Below, in pieces: positions 49,093-57,593 of a stretch of DNA of 59,959 bases. Origin of the DNA: Pseudomonadota bacterium (GTDB lineage Bacteria; Myxococcota_A; UBA796; SXON01); contig SXON01000048.1 of assembly GCA_005778355.1 (NCBI GenBank), forward strand, positions 1-59,959, written 5' to 3'. Below the pieces are notes generated by a model, which had not been told where the DNA came from, made no database searches, and saw only the letters and a list, made by a program, of their open reading frames with translations. Position 1 is the first letter of the stretch. Each line of letters opens with the position of its first letter. Both the position numbers and the translations under genes were made by a program.

Positions 49093-51843
49093 CTAGGCCC
49101 CCGCCTTCTTGCTGTCGGGCGGCGCCAGTGCCTCGAACTGCTTCTTGTCGTGAGCCTTCGCGTAGGCGGTGTCGGCGGTGATCACCCCGGCGTTGTAGAA
49201 GCGCATCAGCTCCGCGTCCATGGACTGCATGCCCTGATCGCGGGAGGTCGCGATCACCGAGGGAAGTTGGTAACACTTGCCCTTGCGGATCAGGTTCGCG
49301 ACCGCGTCATTGTTGATCATCACCTCGGCAGCGAGGGCGCGCCCCTTGCCGTCCGCCCGTGGCAAGAGATGCTGGCACACTACGCCGCGCAGGCTGCCCG
49401 CGAGCATGGCCCGCACCTGATCCTGCGATCCGGCGGGAAAGGTGTTGATCAGGCGGTCCAGCGAGGTGTCGACCGACACGGTGTGCACGGTGCCGAGCAC
49501 GAGGTGGCCGGTCTCGGCGACCGAGACCGCGAAGCTGATGGTGGCGAGGTCGCGCAGCTCGCCCACGAGGATGACGTCGGGGTCTTCGCGGAGCGTCGCC
49601 CGGAGCGCGGCGTTGAAGCTCCCCGTGTGGGTGCCCAGCTCGCGCTGGTTCACGAGCCCTTTGGCGCGAGGGTGCACCACCTCGATCGGGTCTTCGAACG
49701 TGATCACGTGACGGGAACTAGAGCGGTTGATCCTGTCGATTAGCGCGGCGAGCGTGGTGCTCTTCCCGGAACCCGTGGGGCCGCCGATGAGCACCAACCC
49801 GTTCGGCAGGTCACCGAGGCCATGTACGACCGGGGGAAGACCGAGGTCTTCCAGCGTGGGGATGCTGCCGCGGACCACGCGGAACACGGCCGACATGCCG
49901 TGGATCTGCCGGAAGATGTTCGCGCGGAAACGCGTGCCGTCGCTCTCCACGCGGTAACTCAGGTCGACGTCGCGACGACGATCGATGTCGTCGGTCTGCT
50001 GCGCGCTGAGCAGGGGGACCACGAGGTCGCGCACGTCGTCGGCAGCGAGCACGTGCTCGCCAATCGCCTCCACGCGACCGAGGCGCTTCATGTAGGGCGG
50101 GCGCCCGGGGACAAGAATGAGATCGTCGCCGCCCGACCCCGCCATCGCCAGCAGGAGACGGTCGAGCGCTGAGCCCTCCTCGTCGTCGACGGCTCGGGTG
50201 GACGCGGTGACGTTCCATCGCAAGAGAAGTTTACGCGCTCGCTCGGCGACGGCCGGGTGTGGGTCGCCGAGCAGGCGCTGCACGGGGATGGCCTGCGCGT
50301 TGTCGCCGATCCTCTCCAGGCAATCGAGCGCGGCGAGCCGCACCTCGGGCGCCTCGTCACCCAGCACCCGGGCGACGTGCGGCGCCATGTCGCGAGCGCC
50401 CATCTCGCGGAGAGCACCGAGGGCAACGAGCCGGAAGTCGGGCTCCTTCAGGGCGATCTCGGCCACGTGTGGCGCGGCGCGCGTGTCCTTCAGCACCCCG
50501 ATGGCCTCGATGGCGCACTCTCGTACCCACCAGTCGGTGTCGGCCTGCGCGGTGCGCACCAGCGCCCCGATCGCCGCCACCGCACGGAGGCGTCGAATCA
50601 CGCCCACGGCGAACATCCGCACCGGGGCCGTGCCGGTGTCGAGCAGCGGAATGACGTAGCGAACGAGCTTCTGGCCCGCGAGGTCGACCAGCGCGTCGGC
50701 GACACGCTCGCGCACCCACCAGTCCTCGTCGCGGAGGTGAGCGACCAGTCGCGGCCAGAGCTGGTTCGCGGGGTCGGCCACCTGCCGGGCCACCTCCACG
50801 GCGTAGCGCCGCACCTCGGCGTCGCGGCTGTGCAGCAGCCACATCACCGTGCGCGCGACGTCGACCTTCCCGCTCGCCCCCACGTGCCCAAGCACCTCCG
50901 CCGCGCGAGCCCGCACCGCGAGCTGCCGGTGGCCCAGCGCCTCCACGAGCAACGGCAGGACGGCGTCGGTGTCGAGCGACTCGATGACGTCGAGCACCGC
51001 GAGGCGAATGGACTGCGGTCCGCTATTGAGCTTGCGCTCGAGCGCCGCGATCGTCTGCACCGAGCAGAAGCGCCGAAGGCCGTCCAACGCGGCGCGCACG
51101 ATGGTGAGCGATGGCCAGTCCAACATCGGGGCCACGTAGGCGAACCACTCCGCCTCGCTGGCGAGCGTGGAGAAGGCCGTCACCGCCGCGGCCACCACCG
51201 CCTCGTTCTCGTCCACCAGGCCGATGGCGAGCGCCCTCAGCGCGCCCGCTCTGTCGCGACCCATGAATCGCTCTTCGCCTAGATATTTCAGGATCTTCAA
51301 CTTCTCTGACTGGCTGGCGCGAGGGAATGCTTCCAGGAGCGTGGGGATGGCGTGGTGGCCGGCCACGCGCACCGCCACGTCGATGGCGATGCCGCGGCCC
51401 GGGAAGTGGGGCTCCTTCACGAGGTCGTCGACCATCGCCAAGACCGTGCGTCCGCCTACCGCCGCGAGCACCTGGCCGGCCGAGGCGCGGATGCCCGGAT
51501 CGGCGTTTCGGAGGAGATCAACCAGCTCCGGGTGTGCAGCCGGGTCGTTCACCTTCGGCAGCGCCTGGGCGAGCACCGCGCGCAGCGCCGGGTCGTTCGA
51601 CTTGAGCGCCTTCACCAGCGTGCTGAAGAGGGCACGGTCGCCGCTCTGGTGCACCAGGTGCACGAAGAGCGCGCCCTGGGCGTGCACCTGCACCGCGTCG
51701 AGCCCGCCCTTCACGAGGTGATCGAGCAAGCGCAGCGCGTGGTCGGCGGTGATGGCGCCGATGCCGCTCGCGAGCGCAACGGCCTCCTCGGGCCCGCGTG
51801 GGGGCGCGGCACGGAGCTGGCGGACGAGATCGCTGCCGGTCAC
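49093..51843 (-). CDS. HEAT-repeat protein fused to a PilT-type ATPase
   Basis: A 916-residue fusion. Residues ~30-540 are HEAT-like helical pairs (for example VDLLRNADPGIRASAGQVLAAVGG, VAHLRDEDWWVRERVADALVDLAGQ, VRTAQADTDWWVRECAIEAIGVL), enough for about a dozen repeats. Residues ~555-905 are a full PilT-like ATPase: Walker A GPTGSGKSTTLAALI (~685), ITFEDPIEVVHP, EDPDVILVGELRD, VLGTVHTVSVDTSLDRLINTFP, and AVANLIRKGK. It is a second, PilU-like retraction ATPase carrying its own protein-binding scaffold. First gene of the operon HEAT-PilT, pilT, kinase. Confidence 0.9.
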   Translation of the reverse strand: MTGSDLVRQLRAAPPRGPEEAVALASGIGAITADHALRLLDHLVKGGLDAVQVHAQGALFVHLVHQSGDRALFSTLVKALKSNDPALRAVLAQALPKVNDPAAHPELVDLLRNADPGIRASAGQVLAAVGGRTVLAMVDDLVKEPHFPGRGIAIDVAVRVAGHHAIPTLLEAFPRASQSEKLKILKYLGEERFMGRDRAGALRALAIGLVDENEAVVAAAVTAFSTLASEAEWFAYVAPMLDWPSLTIVRAALDGLRRFCSVQTIAALERKLNSGPQSIRLAVLDVIESLDTDAVLPLLVEALGHRQLAVRARAAEVLGHVGASGKVDVARTVMWLLHSRDAEVRRYAVEVARQVADPANQLWPRLVAHLRDEDWWVRERVADALVDLAGQKLVRYVIPLLDTGTAPVRMFAVGVIRRLRAVAAIGALVRTAQADTDWWVRECAIEAIGVLKDTRAAPHVAEIALKEPDFRLVALGALREMGARDMAPHVARVLGDEAPEVRLAALDCLERIGDNAQAIPVQRLLGDPHPAVAERARKLLLRWNVTASTRAVDDEEGSALDRLLLAMAGSGGDDLILVPGRPPYMKRLGRVEAIGEHVLAADDVRDLVVPLLSAQQTDDIDRRRDVDLSYRVESDGTRFRANIFRQIHGMSAVFRVVRGSIPTLEDLGLPPVVHGLGDLPNGLVLIGGPTGSGKSTTLAALIDRINRSSSRHVITFEDPIEVVHPRAKGLVNQRELGTHTGSFNAALRATLREDPDVILVGELRDLATISFAVSVAETGHLVLGTVHTVSVDTSLDRLINTFPAGSQDQVRAMLAGSLRGVVCQHLLPRADGKGRALAAEVMINNDAVANLIRKGKCYQLPSVIATSRDQGMQSMDAELMRFYNAGVITADTAYAKAHDKKQFEALAPPDSKKAGA

Positions 51844-51870
51844 GGTCTCGCGTTTATAGCAGGGGCGACC

Positions 51871-53151
51871 CTACGCCGTGGCCAGGGCCGAGCCGAGCCG
51901 ATCGAGAGCGGCCTCCAGGGCGCCCACGGAGACCGCGCCGACCGACATCCGGAACCAGCCGTTTTCCTCGGCAAGGTCGAAGGCTTGGAAGGGCACCACC
52001 GCCAAGCCGGCCCGCTGCAGGAGCCAGCGGCGAACGTCTTCGTTGGTGCGCATCGGGGCACCATCGACGCCCAGCTTGCCAAACAGGTCGAAGCGCACCG
52101 AGAGGTACATCGCCCCCTGCGGCGCGATGTGGTGCACGCCGAGCCGCGACAGCCCCCGGTGGAGCGTATCGAGTCGCGATTGCAACCCGGCCCGGAAACC
52201 CTCGCCGAAGGTCGCCATCGCCGCGTCGTCGCCGAGCAGCGTGGTGGTGGCCACCTGCTCCGGCCGCGGCGCCCAGGCGCCCACGTGACCGAGGAAAGAC
52301 TTCATGCGCTCGGCGAGGATCGGGTGCAGCGTGGCCCAGCCCACCCGCAGCCCCGTGGCAGCGAAGGCCTTGCTGATCGCGTCGATGGTCACGACATAGG
52401 GCGCCACCTCCGGCACGAGCACGGACGGGTGCGCGTGACGGGCCTGGCCGTAGGTCAACAGCCAGTACACTTGGTCCCACATCCACATGAGCGGTGGACG
52501 ACCGGTGGCCGTGCGCCGGGCGTTTTCCTCGACGACGAGCCGCGCGACGTCGGCCAGTCGCGCCGGGTCGATCGCCGTCCCCGTCGGGTTGAGCGGGGAG
52601 TTCATCGTGAACAACTTCGCGCGGGACAAGGGCTCACGCAGCTGATCCACTGTCGGGAAGAAATCGTCTTCGGCCCGGGTCGCGACCTGGACCTGCACGG
52701 CATCGGTGAGCTGGCCGTAGTAGCCGTTGTTCCAGCTCGGCACGCAGTACACCAGCACGTCGCCCGGCTCGAGGAAGAGCCGGTAGGTCGCGTACATCAC
52801 CGGGCGCGCGCCGGAGGCGGTGACCACCCAGTCCACGGGTACATCGAGGCCGAGCGCCCGCTTGTACCACGCGACAATCGCTCGACGAAGCTCAGGAATG
52901 CCCTCCGAAGGCGGGTAGTTCGTCTGCGCGTCGTCGAGCGCCGCCACGATGCCGTCGCGCAGCTTGGCGGGCACCGGGAACTGGCGTGGGTCGAAGTCGC
53001 CGACCGTGAGGTTGCAGATGGGCTTCCCCGAGGCGGCCATGCCGCGCACCTCGGCGGCGATGCCGAGGATGAGGGAGCCTTGCATCTCGCGCGCCACGCG
53101 GGTGAGCGCGAGCTGGGCGAAGGCCTTGGGGTCCACTGCAGCTTGGGTCAC
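51871..53151 (-). CDS. PLP-dependent class I/II aminotransferase
   Basis: A 426-residue fold-type I enzyme. It shows NLTVGDFDPRQFPVP near the N-terminus, YPPSEGIPELRRAI, the PLP-phosphate region ASGARPVM, SPLNPTGTAI and the Schiff-base Lys in DAISKAFAATGLRVGW (~256). This is the aspartate/tyrosine aminotransferase pattern; the substrate is not known. It lies 27 bp upstream of the HEAT-PilT gene in the same direction and may share its transcript. Confidence 0.88.
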   Translation of the reverse strand: MTQAAVDPKAFAQLALTRVAREMQGSLILGIAAEVRGMAASGKPICNLTVGDFDPRQFPVPAKLRDGIVAALDDAQTNYPPSEGIPELRRAIVAWYKRALGLDVPVDWVVTASGARPVMYATYRLFLEPGDVLVYCVPSWNNGYYGQLTDAVQVQVATRAEDDFFPTVDQLREPLSRAKLFTMNSPLNPTGTAIDPARLADVARLVVEENARRTATGRPPLMWMWDQVYWLLTYGQARHAHPSVLVPEVAPYVVTIDAISKAFAATGLRVGWATLHPILAERMKSFLGHVGAWAPRPEQVATTTLLGDDAAMATFGEGFRAGLQSRLDTLHRGLSRLGVHHIAPQGAMYLSVRFDLFGKLGVDGAPMRTNEDVRRWLLQRAGLAVVPFQAFDLAEENGWFRMSVGAVSVGALEAALDRLGSALATA

Positions 53152-53244
53152 GACGCCTCCCGGGCGGGGGCGCCGCTAACTCGTCGCCGGCCCCCTCACG
53201 TCGCCGCCGACCGAATCCGATCCAAGCAGGCAGGAGTCTCCCCC

Positions 53245-54102
53245 ATGCTCGCCCTCATCGCCTTCGCCCACGCCGGCACCTGGCCCATCTGCGCTGTCAC
53301 CGAGACCACCGTGAGCGTCAACGGCGGCTGGACCCTCGTCGAAGAGCGCGAGAGCGACGGGAAGGACGTCCAGCACCGGGGTGCCTGGTCGAGCGAAGCC
53401 TCCTTGTCCCAGAGCTTCGGCGGGCGTCGCGAGGAGAACTACTGCGACAGCGACGACGGCCTCATGGGCCTCACGCGACGCTGGACCGCAGAGCTGGTGA
53501 CCGTGGCCGCGCTCCCCGGCACCGAGGCCAACGCCTGCGAGGCGACCATCTGGGCCGAGGGCAAGGCCGACGCCGACGCCCGCGCCGAGGTCGACACGGA
53601 GCGGCTCGCCGCCATGGCGCGTGGCAGTGCGCTCACGATGGCCGAGGCCGACAATGTGGCCGACATCTCGGTCGACGCCGGCGGCGGCGCCCGCTTCGCC
53701 GGCCAGTGGACGTGGCGCGTGCCGGGCACCAAGGCCGCCGACATGGTGGGCACCGTGGTGGTGAGCGCGCAGGCCGCCTACGCCGGGGCCACCCTCGACA
53801 TCCCCGGCTGGGCGATGGTCGACACCTGGGACGGCGAGATCGATGCCTGGGTGCGGCAGGACGACGAGTGGGTGCACGTGACCGGCAGCGCACCGATGGA
53901 GATCCCCTTCGGGGCCATCGTGACGCCTCGCGGCTCGGTGTGCGCCACCGGCTCGGTGACCACCGGTTCGCAGTCGGTGCTCGGCGGCGGCGGCGCCGGC
54001 GGCGCGGGCATCAGCTTCAGCATGGAGCCCGTCGCCACCGACGAGACACCGAGCGGCGACGCCCCCGGGGCACCGGCGTTCGGGCCCTGCGGCTGCGAGT
54101 AG
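53245..54102 (+). CDS. Secreted hypothetical protein
   Basis: A 285-residue exported protein from ATG 53245, with AGGAG 8 bases upstream. The signal peptide is very short (LALIAFAHAG). The mature part is acidic and beta-rich (VTETTVSVNGGWTLVEERES, WAMVDTWDGEIDAWVRQDDEWVHVTG). A Gly-rich stretch (~250) and two Cys at the very end (GPCGCE) follow. No family recognised. Confidence 0.6.
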   Translation: MLALIAFAHAGTWPICAVTETTVSVNGGWTLVEERESDGKDVQHRGAWSSEASLSQSFGGRREENYCDSDDGLMGLTRRWTAELVTVAALPGTEANACEATIWAEGKADADARAEVDTERLAAMARGSALTMAEADNVADISVDAGGGARFAGQWTWRVPGTKAADMVGTVVVSAQAAYAGATLDIPGWAMVDTWDGEIDAWVRQDDEWVHVTGSAPMEIPFGAIVTPRGSVCATGSVTTGSQSVLGGGGAGGAGISFSMEPVATDETPSGDAPGAPAFGPCGCE

Positions 54103-54199
54103 CCACCGGCCACGTGCGGTCCTCGTCCCGGCGCAGGGGAACCCGTCGACTCAGGTGTTCGCGGCGGGCAGGCACCGTAACTTTGGGGGGTCCTGTCAC

Positions 54200-54252
54200 C
54201 CCCTGGCGTCCCCATCGGCTGCGCTGCGCTCCGCGATGGGGCGCGCCAGGGG
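54200..54252. repeat. Long hairpin between convergent genes
   Basis: CCCCTGGCG (54200-54208) and CCCCATCG (54210-54217) pair with CGATGGGG (54234-54241) and CGCCAGGGG (54244-54252) around a GC-rich 16-base loop, giving ~17 paired bases with a small bulge. The rest of 54103-54395 holds no gene I can support. The hairpin could be a two-way terminator or a REP-like element. Confidence 0.55.
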
Positions 54253-54395
54253 CGCCACCCCACACTTCCACCTGGGTGGACACCGCGAACACGAGTCACC
54301 ACCCTGCTTGGCGGCGGACCGCCCGTGGCCTCGATCTCCCACCGGGGCGAGCGGGGGCAAAAGGTGCCGCGGCAAAAGGTGCCGGAGGTTAAGGG

Positions 54396-55571
54396 TTAAG
54401 AGTTAGCTGTTGGGGCGTCAAGAGGGGGGGCGGCCACGACCTCGCGAACCTGGGCGACGAAGGCGGGTGGTGGCATCCCCGCAGTACGGGCGACCTCCTC
54501 CATGAGCAACAGAAGGCGCGAGAGTCGCGGGATCGTCTCCTCGCGGGCCCCGCCGTCGAGTTCCAGTGTCCAGCCGTAGGCCACCAGCAGGGCCTGTTGC
54601 GACGCTCGGAACGCGCCCCTTCCGTCGCCGCCCTGGTGGAGCGCGCGCGCCCCGACCTCCCACCCGTCGCAACCCCACGATCCGCCATGTGCCCAAAGGG
54701 CCGCCGCGACCCCTCGCGTGTCTTGCGATGCGATGGAGCGAACCAGATCGCGCAGGGCCAGATTGCCGAGTTCGGCACGAACGCCGAGCGCCGACACGTG
54801 GGCGTCGAGGGACTCCACCCGACCGTCAATCGCGTCGGCAATCGCGTCCACGTCGGCCGCCGTCGCCGTCGCGCCTTCTCCCCAGAGAGCGCGCATCTCG
54901 GCGGCCGCGCGGCGCATGCCCTCGGTGTCGCCCAGCGCCCGATAGATGTCGACCGTCACCCAATGGTGCACGGCGGCCTCGTCTAGGGGCAGGTCGGGAG
55001 ACAGGTCGCCAAGGACGCTCCTCGCAGCCAGTGGCGCGCCGGCCTGCGCGAGCGCACTCGCGGCGCCGCGGGCCCAGTGTCGATGGACCTCCCCCGACAG
55101 GTCGCGGCTGTAGCGCTCGAACTCCACTTGGCAGCGGAGAGGGACCGGGCGCTGATTGGGCGCCACCGGCAGGCCGGACTCCGAAAACAGAGCGGCCACC
55201 ACCAGGGCCAAGAGCACGGCGGCGGCGACAAACCCGGTCACGAGGGGCTCCTGCACGATGGCGGCGGTGGCGATCGCCGCGACCAAGAAGGTGGCCAGAG
55301 CCATGCGGTAGAGCCGCCGCTCAACCCGCAGGGCGTTTCCCCGTGGAAGCTGCTCGATGAGCCTACACTGGCGCCACCACCCGCTCCCCTGGACGAACAC
55401 GTGCCGACCCACCGCGCGGGTGGCGAAGGGCGCTTGGCCGACAACCACGAAGGCGGCGGGACAACCGGCGACGACCCAACCCAGTAGCCGTGTGCACCAA
55501 ATCAACAGGGTGGGAACCCACGTCGCCGCGACGATTGCCGCGAAAAAAACGCCTAGTCCCTCTACGATCAC
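54396..55571 (-). CDS. Two-helix membrane protein with helical cytosolic domain
   Basis: A 391-residue protein starting at GTG 55571 (GTGA overlap with the propeller-like gene stop). Hydrophobic stretches at ~5-30, ~35-50, ~95-115 and ~120-142 suggest up to four membrane segments. The C-terminal ~240 residues are helical repeats of TPR-like kind (EVHRHWARGAASALAQAGAPLAARSVLGD, VDIYRALGDTEGMRRAAAEMRALWGEG). No family recognised. It is the last gene of its minus-strand pair. Confidence 0.6.
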   Translation of the reverse strand: MIVEGLGVFFAAIVAATWVPTLLIWCTRLLGWVVAGCPAAFVVVGQAPFATRAVGRHVFVQGSGWWRQCRLIEQLPRGNALRVERRLYRMALATFLVAAIATAAIVQEPLVTGFVAAAVLLALVVAALFSESGLPVAPNQRPVPLRCQVEFERYSRDLSGEVHRHWARGAASALAQAGAPLAARSVLGDLSPDLPLDEAAVHHWVTVDIYRALGDTEGMRRAAAEMRALWGEGATATAADVDAIADAIDGRVESLDAHVSALGVRAELGNLALRDLVRSIASQDTRGVAAALWAHGGSWGCDGWEVGARALHQGGDGRGAFRASQQALLVAYGWTLELDGGAREETIPRLSRLLLLMEEVARTAGMPPPAFVAQVREVVAAPPLDAPTANS

Positions 55572-56713
55572 CCCACCTCCACCCGCCAAACGCGCTCCCG
55601 CCCGCCGATCCACAAGCTCTCCCCCGCGGCGGCGAGGCACCACGGGCGATCGAGCTCTACCGGCACCGGCACCGTCCCCTCGCGGGTCGCGGCGTAGAGC
55701 CGTCCCTCGGCGAGGAGCCACAGGCGCTGCCAGCGGTCCACGGCGAAGGCCGTGGGCTCTGGCGGCGCTGTCGTCCAACTACACCCGTCGAAGCGATGAT
55801 GTTGACCACCGGCCGCCGCGTGGAGCACGCCGTCGGCGAAGGCGAGGTGCCGCACCGGGGCGTGCTTGATGGGCGACAAGCGTCGCAAGGGGCCACCATT
55901 GACCACGTGCAGGACCCCGTCGCCGGTCCCCGCGTAAACCACCCCCGCCGCCTCGCAGAGCGCGAAGCACTCGGCCGGCCCGTCGCCGCCCTCGAGACGC
56001 GTGCGCCAGCCGAGCAATAGCTGCCGACCGGTCGACAAGAGGCAGCGAAGCTCATCCCAGCCCTCCTCGCTGTCGGCCCCATGCTTGCGCACGGTGGGAT
56101 CGCCCCGGAAGTCCCAGCGCACCAGCGATTGTGAGGTGGCGACGAGCAAGTCGCCCTGGTGTACGCACATCGCCTCCACACGACGCGCCTCGCGTCGGGC
56201 GCCCCGGGGCCAGGGGAAGCGTTCGAACCTGCCTTCGCGCCAGAGCGTGAGCCCGTAGTCGGAGCCGAGCGCAACCCCGCCGGGGACGGCCACCGCGCAG
56301 CGGACGGTGGCGACGGGCTCGTCCCCCATGTCGCGACTGGACCACGACTCCTCCCGGCGCACCCTGGTCGTCGGCGGCGGTCGCTCACGGGGGAAGCGCA
56401 GCACCGGCAAGGACACGTCGACCGCTCGTGCTCGGGGGCCCGGCGGTCGACCGGCGAAGAGCCCGGCGAGCAAGGCGGGATCGGCCTCCCGAGCCGCCTC
56501 GAGCAAGATCGCGTCGGCCAAGTCGGCGGTGAGCGGAACGCCGTCGCGACCCGGGTAGTGTCCACCCTCGCGAGCCAGGCGCTCGCGGAGGTCGAAGGGG
56601 TCGGGACGGCCGAGCTTCGCCGCGATTCGCGCCCGGGCCAGGCCCAGTGCCTCGCGGTCGAGCCAGGAAACGACCTCCGCCGCAGGACCTGCCGGTATCT
56701 TACTCGCTGTCAA
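55568..56713 (-). CDS. Beta-propeller-like hypothetical protein
   Basis: A protein of ~381 residues. The start is uncertain: TTG 56713, with GGAG 12 bases upstream, overlaps the lipoprotein gene end by 14 bp. The first ~110 residues are helical (VVSWLDREALGLARARIAAKLG). The rest repeats short blade-like units ending in W or aromatic plus hydrophobic pairs (VALGSDYGLTLWREGRFERFPW, LLVATSQSLVRWDF, VVYAGTGDGVLHVVNGGPLRRL, LHAAAGGQHHRFDGCSW), as in two-component-regulator-type propellers. No enzymatic motif. Coupled to the membrane protein downstream. Confidence 0.55.
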   Translation of the reverse strand: MTASKIPAGPAAEVVSWLDREALGLARARIAAKLGRPDPFDLRERLAREGGHYPGRDGVPLTADLADAILLEAAREADPALLAGLFAGRPPGPRARAVDVSLPVLRFPRERPPPTTRVRREESWSSRDMGDEPVATVRCAVAVPGGVALGSDYGLTLWREGRFERFPWPRGARREARRVEAMCVHQGDLLVATSQSLVRWDFRGDPTVRKHGADSEEGWDELRCLLSTGRQLLLGWRTRLEGGDGPAECFALCEAAGVVYAGTGDGVLHVVNGGPLRRLSPIKHAPVRHLAFADGVLHAAAGGQHHRFDGCSWTTAPPEPTAFAVDRWQRLWLLAEGRLYAATREGTVPVPVELDRPWCLAAAGESLWIGGRERVWRVEVG

Positions 56714-57158
56714 CGCCGCTATCTTCTCCGCTGCCGCAGGGGTCGGCCCAGCCCGCCGTCGCCCCGCAGAGCTCGACCACCACCTCGGGCGTGGTGCCGT
56801 CGTTGCTCTCGATGCGGATCGCACCCTCGAACTTGCCTTCTTCCGTGGTGTAGAGCGCCACGTCCCAGTCGACGCTGTCGCCGGTGTTGATGAGCACGTC
56901 GGTCTTGTCTTCGAAGGTGAAGACACCGCCGGGGTTGGCGATCAGACGCGCCTGGTAGACCTGGAGCTGCTCCTCGCCGGTACTCGCCACGTTGAACGAC
57001 GCGGACTTCGCGTAGGATGGCTGTAGCCCCTCGAAGAGCACGTAGTTGGGGGTGACGACGATGACGCCGTTGCCGCCGGAGATCTTGGTGTCGGTGCCGG
57101 ACTGGAAGCCCGTGTCTTGTGGACAGCCGACGAGGAGGAGCAGAGGGAACGCACGCAT
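56700..57158 (-). CDS. Small beta-rich lipoprotein
   Basis: A 152-residue lipoprotein from ATG 57158, with a strong GGAGG 6 bases upstream. The signal ends in lipobox LLVGC. The body is an immunoglobulin-like beta-sandwich resembling ASPM-SPD-2-Hydin/choice-of-anchor domains (VLFEGLQPSYAKSASFNVASTGEEQLQVYQ, GDSVDWDVALYTTEEGKFEGAIRIESND). It ends in an Asp/Ser/Gly tail with one Cys pair. It is divergent from the pyrophosphatase gene. Any longer upstream reading is antisense to the membrane protein and was rejected. Confidence 0.72.
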   Translation of the reverse strand: MRAFPLLLLVGCPQDTGFQSGTDTKISGGNGVIVVTPNYVLFEGLQPSYAKSASFNVASTGEEQLQVYQARLIANPGGVFTFEDKTDVLINTGDSVDWDVALYTTEEGKFEGAIRIESNDGTTPEVVVELCGATAGWADPCGSGEDSGVDSE

Positions 57159-57185
57159 GGGAGCCTCCTGATAACGCAAGGGCCG

Positions 57186-57584
57186 ATGATAACGGTCGAG
57201 ATCGAGGTGCCGCGCGGGGGCTTCGTGAAGCGCGAGGCGGGCAGGGGCGTGGAGTACGTGTCGCCCCTGCCCTGCCCGTTCAACTACGGTTGTGTGCCCG
57301 GGCAGATCGGCGAGGATGGCGACCCTGTCGACGCGGTCGTGCTCGGCCCCCGCCTCGCGACGGGCACGCGCGTCGACACCACGCCATGGCTCCGGGTGCT
57401 TTTCGTGGACGACGGTGCGCAGGACGACAAGCTCGTGTGCGGCCCGGTCCCCCCGACCGCCGGTGATCGCGCCCTGCTCGCCTCCTTCTTCGCGGTATAC
57501 GCCGTTGCCCGCACGCTCATGAACCGCGCGCGTGGCCGAGGCGCCGCGCGCTACCTCGGCATCGCCCCGCTCCGCACGCGATAG
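57186..57584 (+). CDS. Short family I inorganic pyrophosphatase
   Basis: A 132-residue homologue of soluble family I pyrophosphatases, which are usually ~170-180 residues. The Asp metal cluster DGDPVD is intact (E. coli D65, D67, D70 equivalents), as are VDDGAQDDK (D97, D102, K104 equivalents) and FNYG. The Arg equivalent to E. coli R43 and the Lys after the final Tyr (K142) are not seen. The loop between them is shortened. Activity is likely but not certain; a related phosphatase role is possible. It is 9 bp upstream of the GT-C-like membrane protein gene. Confidence 0.75.
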   Translation: MITVEIEVPRGGFVKREAGRGVEYVSPLPCPFNYGCVPGQIGEDGDPVDAVVLGPRLATGTRVDTTPWLRVLFVDDGAQDDKLVCGPVPPTAGDRALLASFFAVYAVARTLMNRARGRGAARYLGIAPLRTR

Positions 57585-57593
57585 GTTCCCCGC

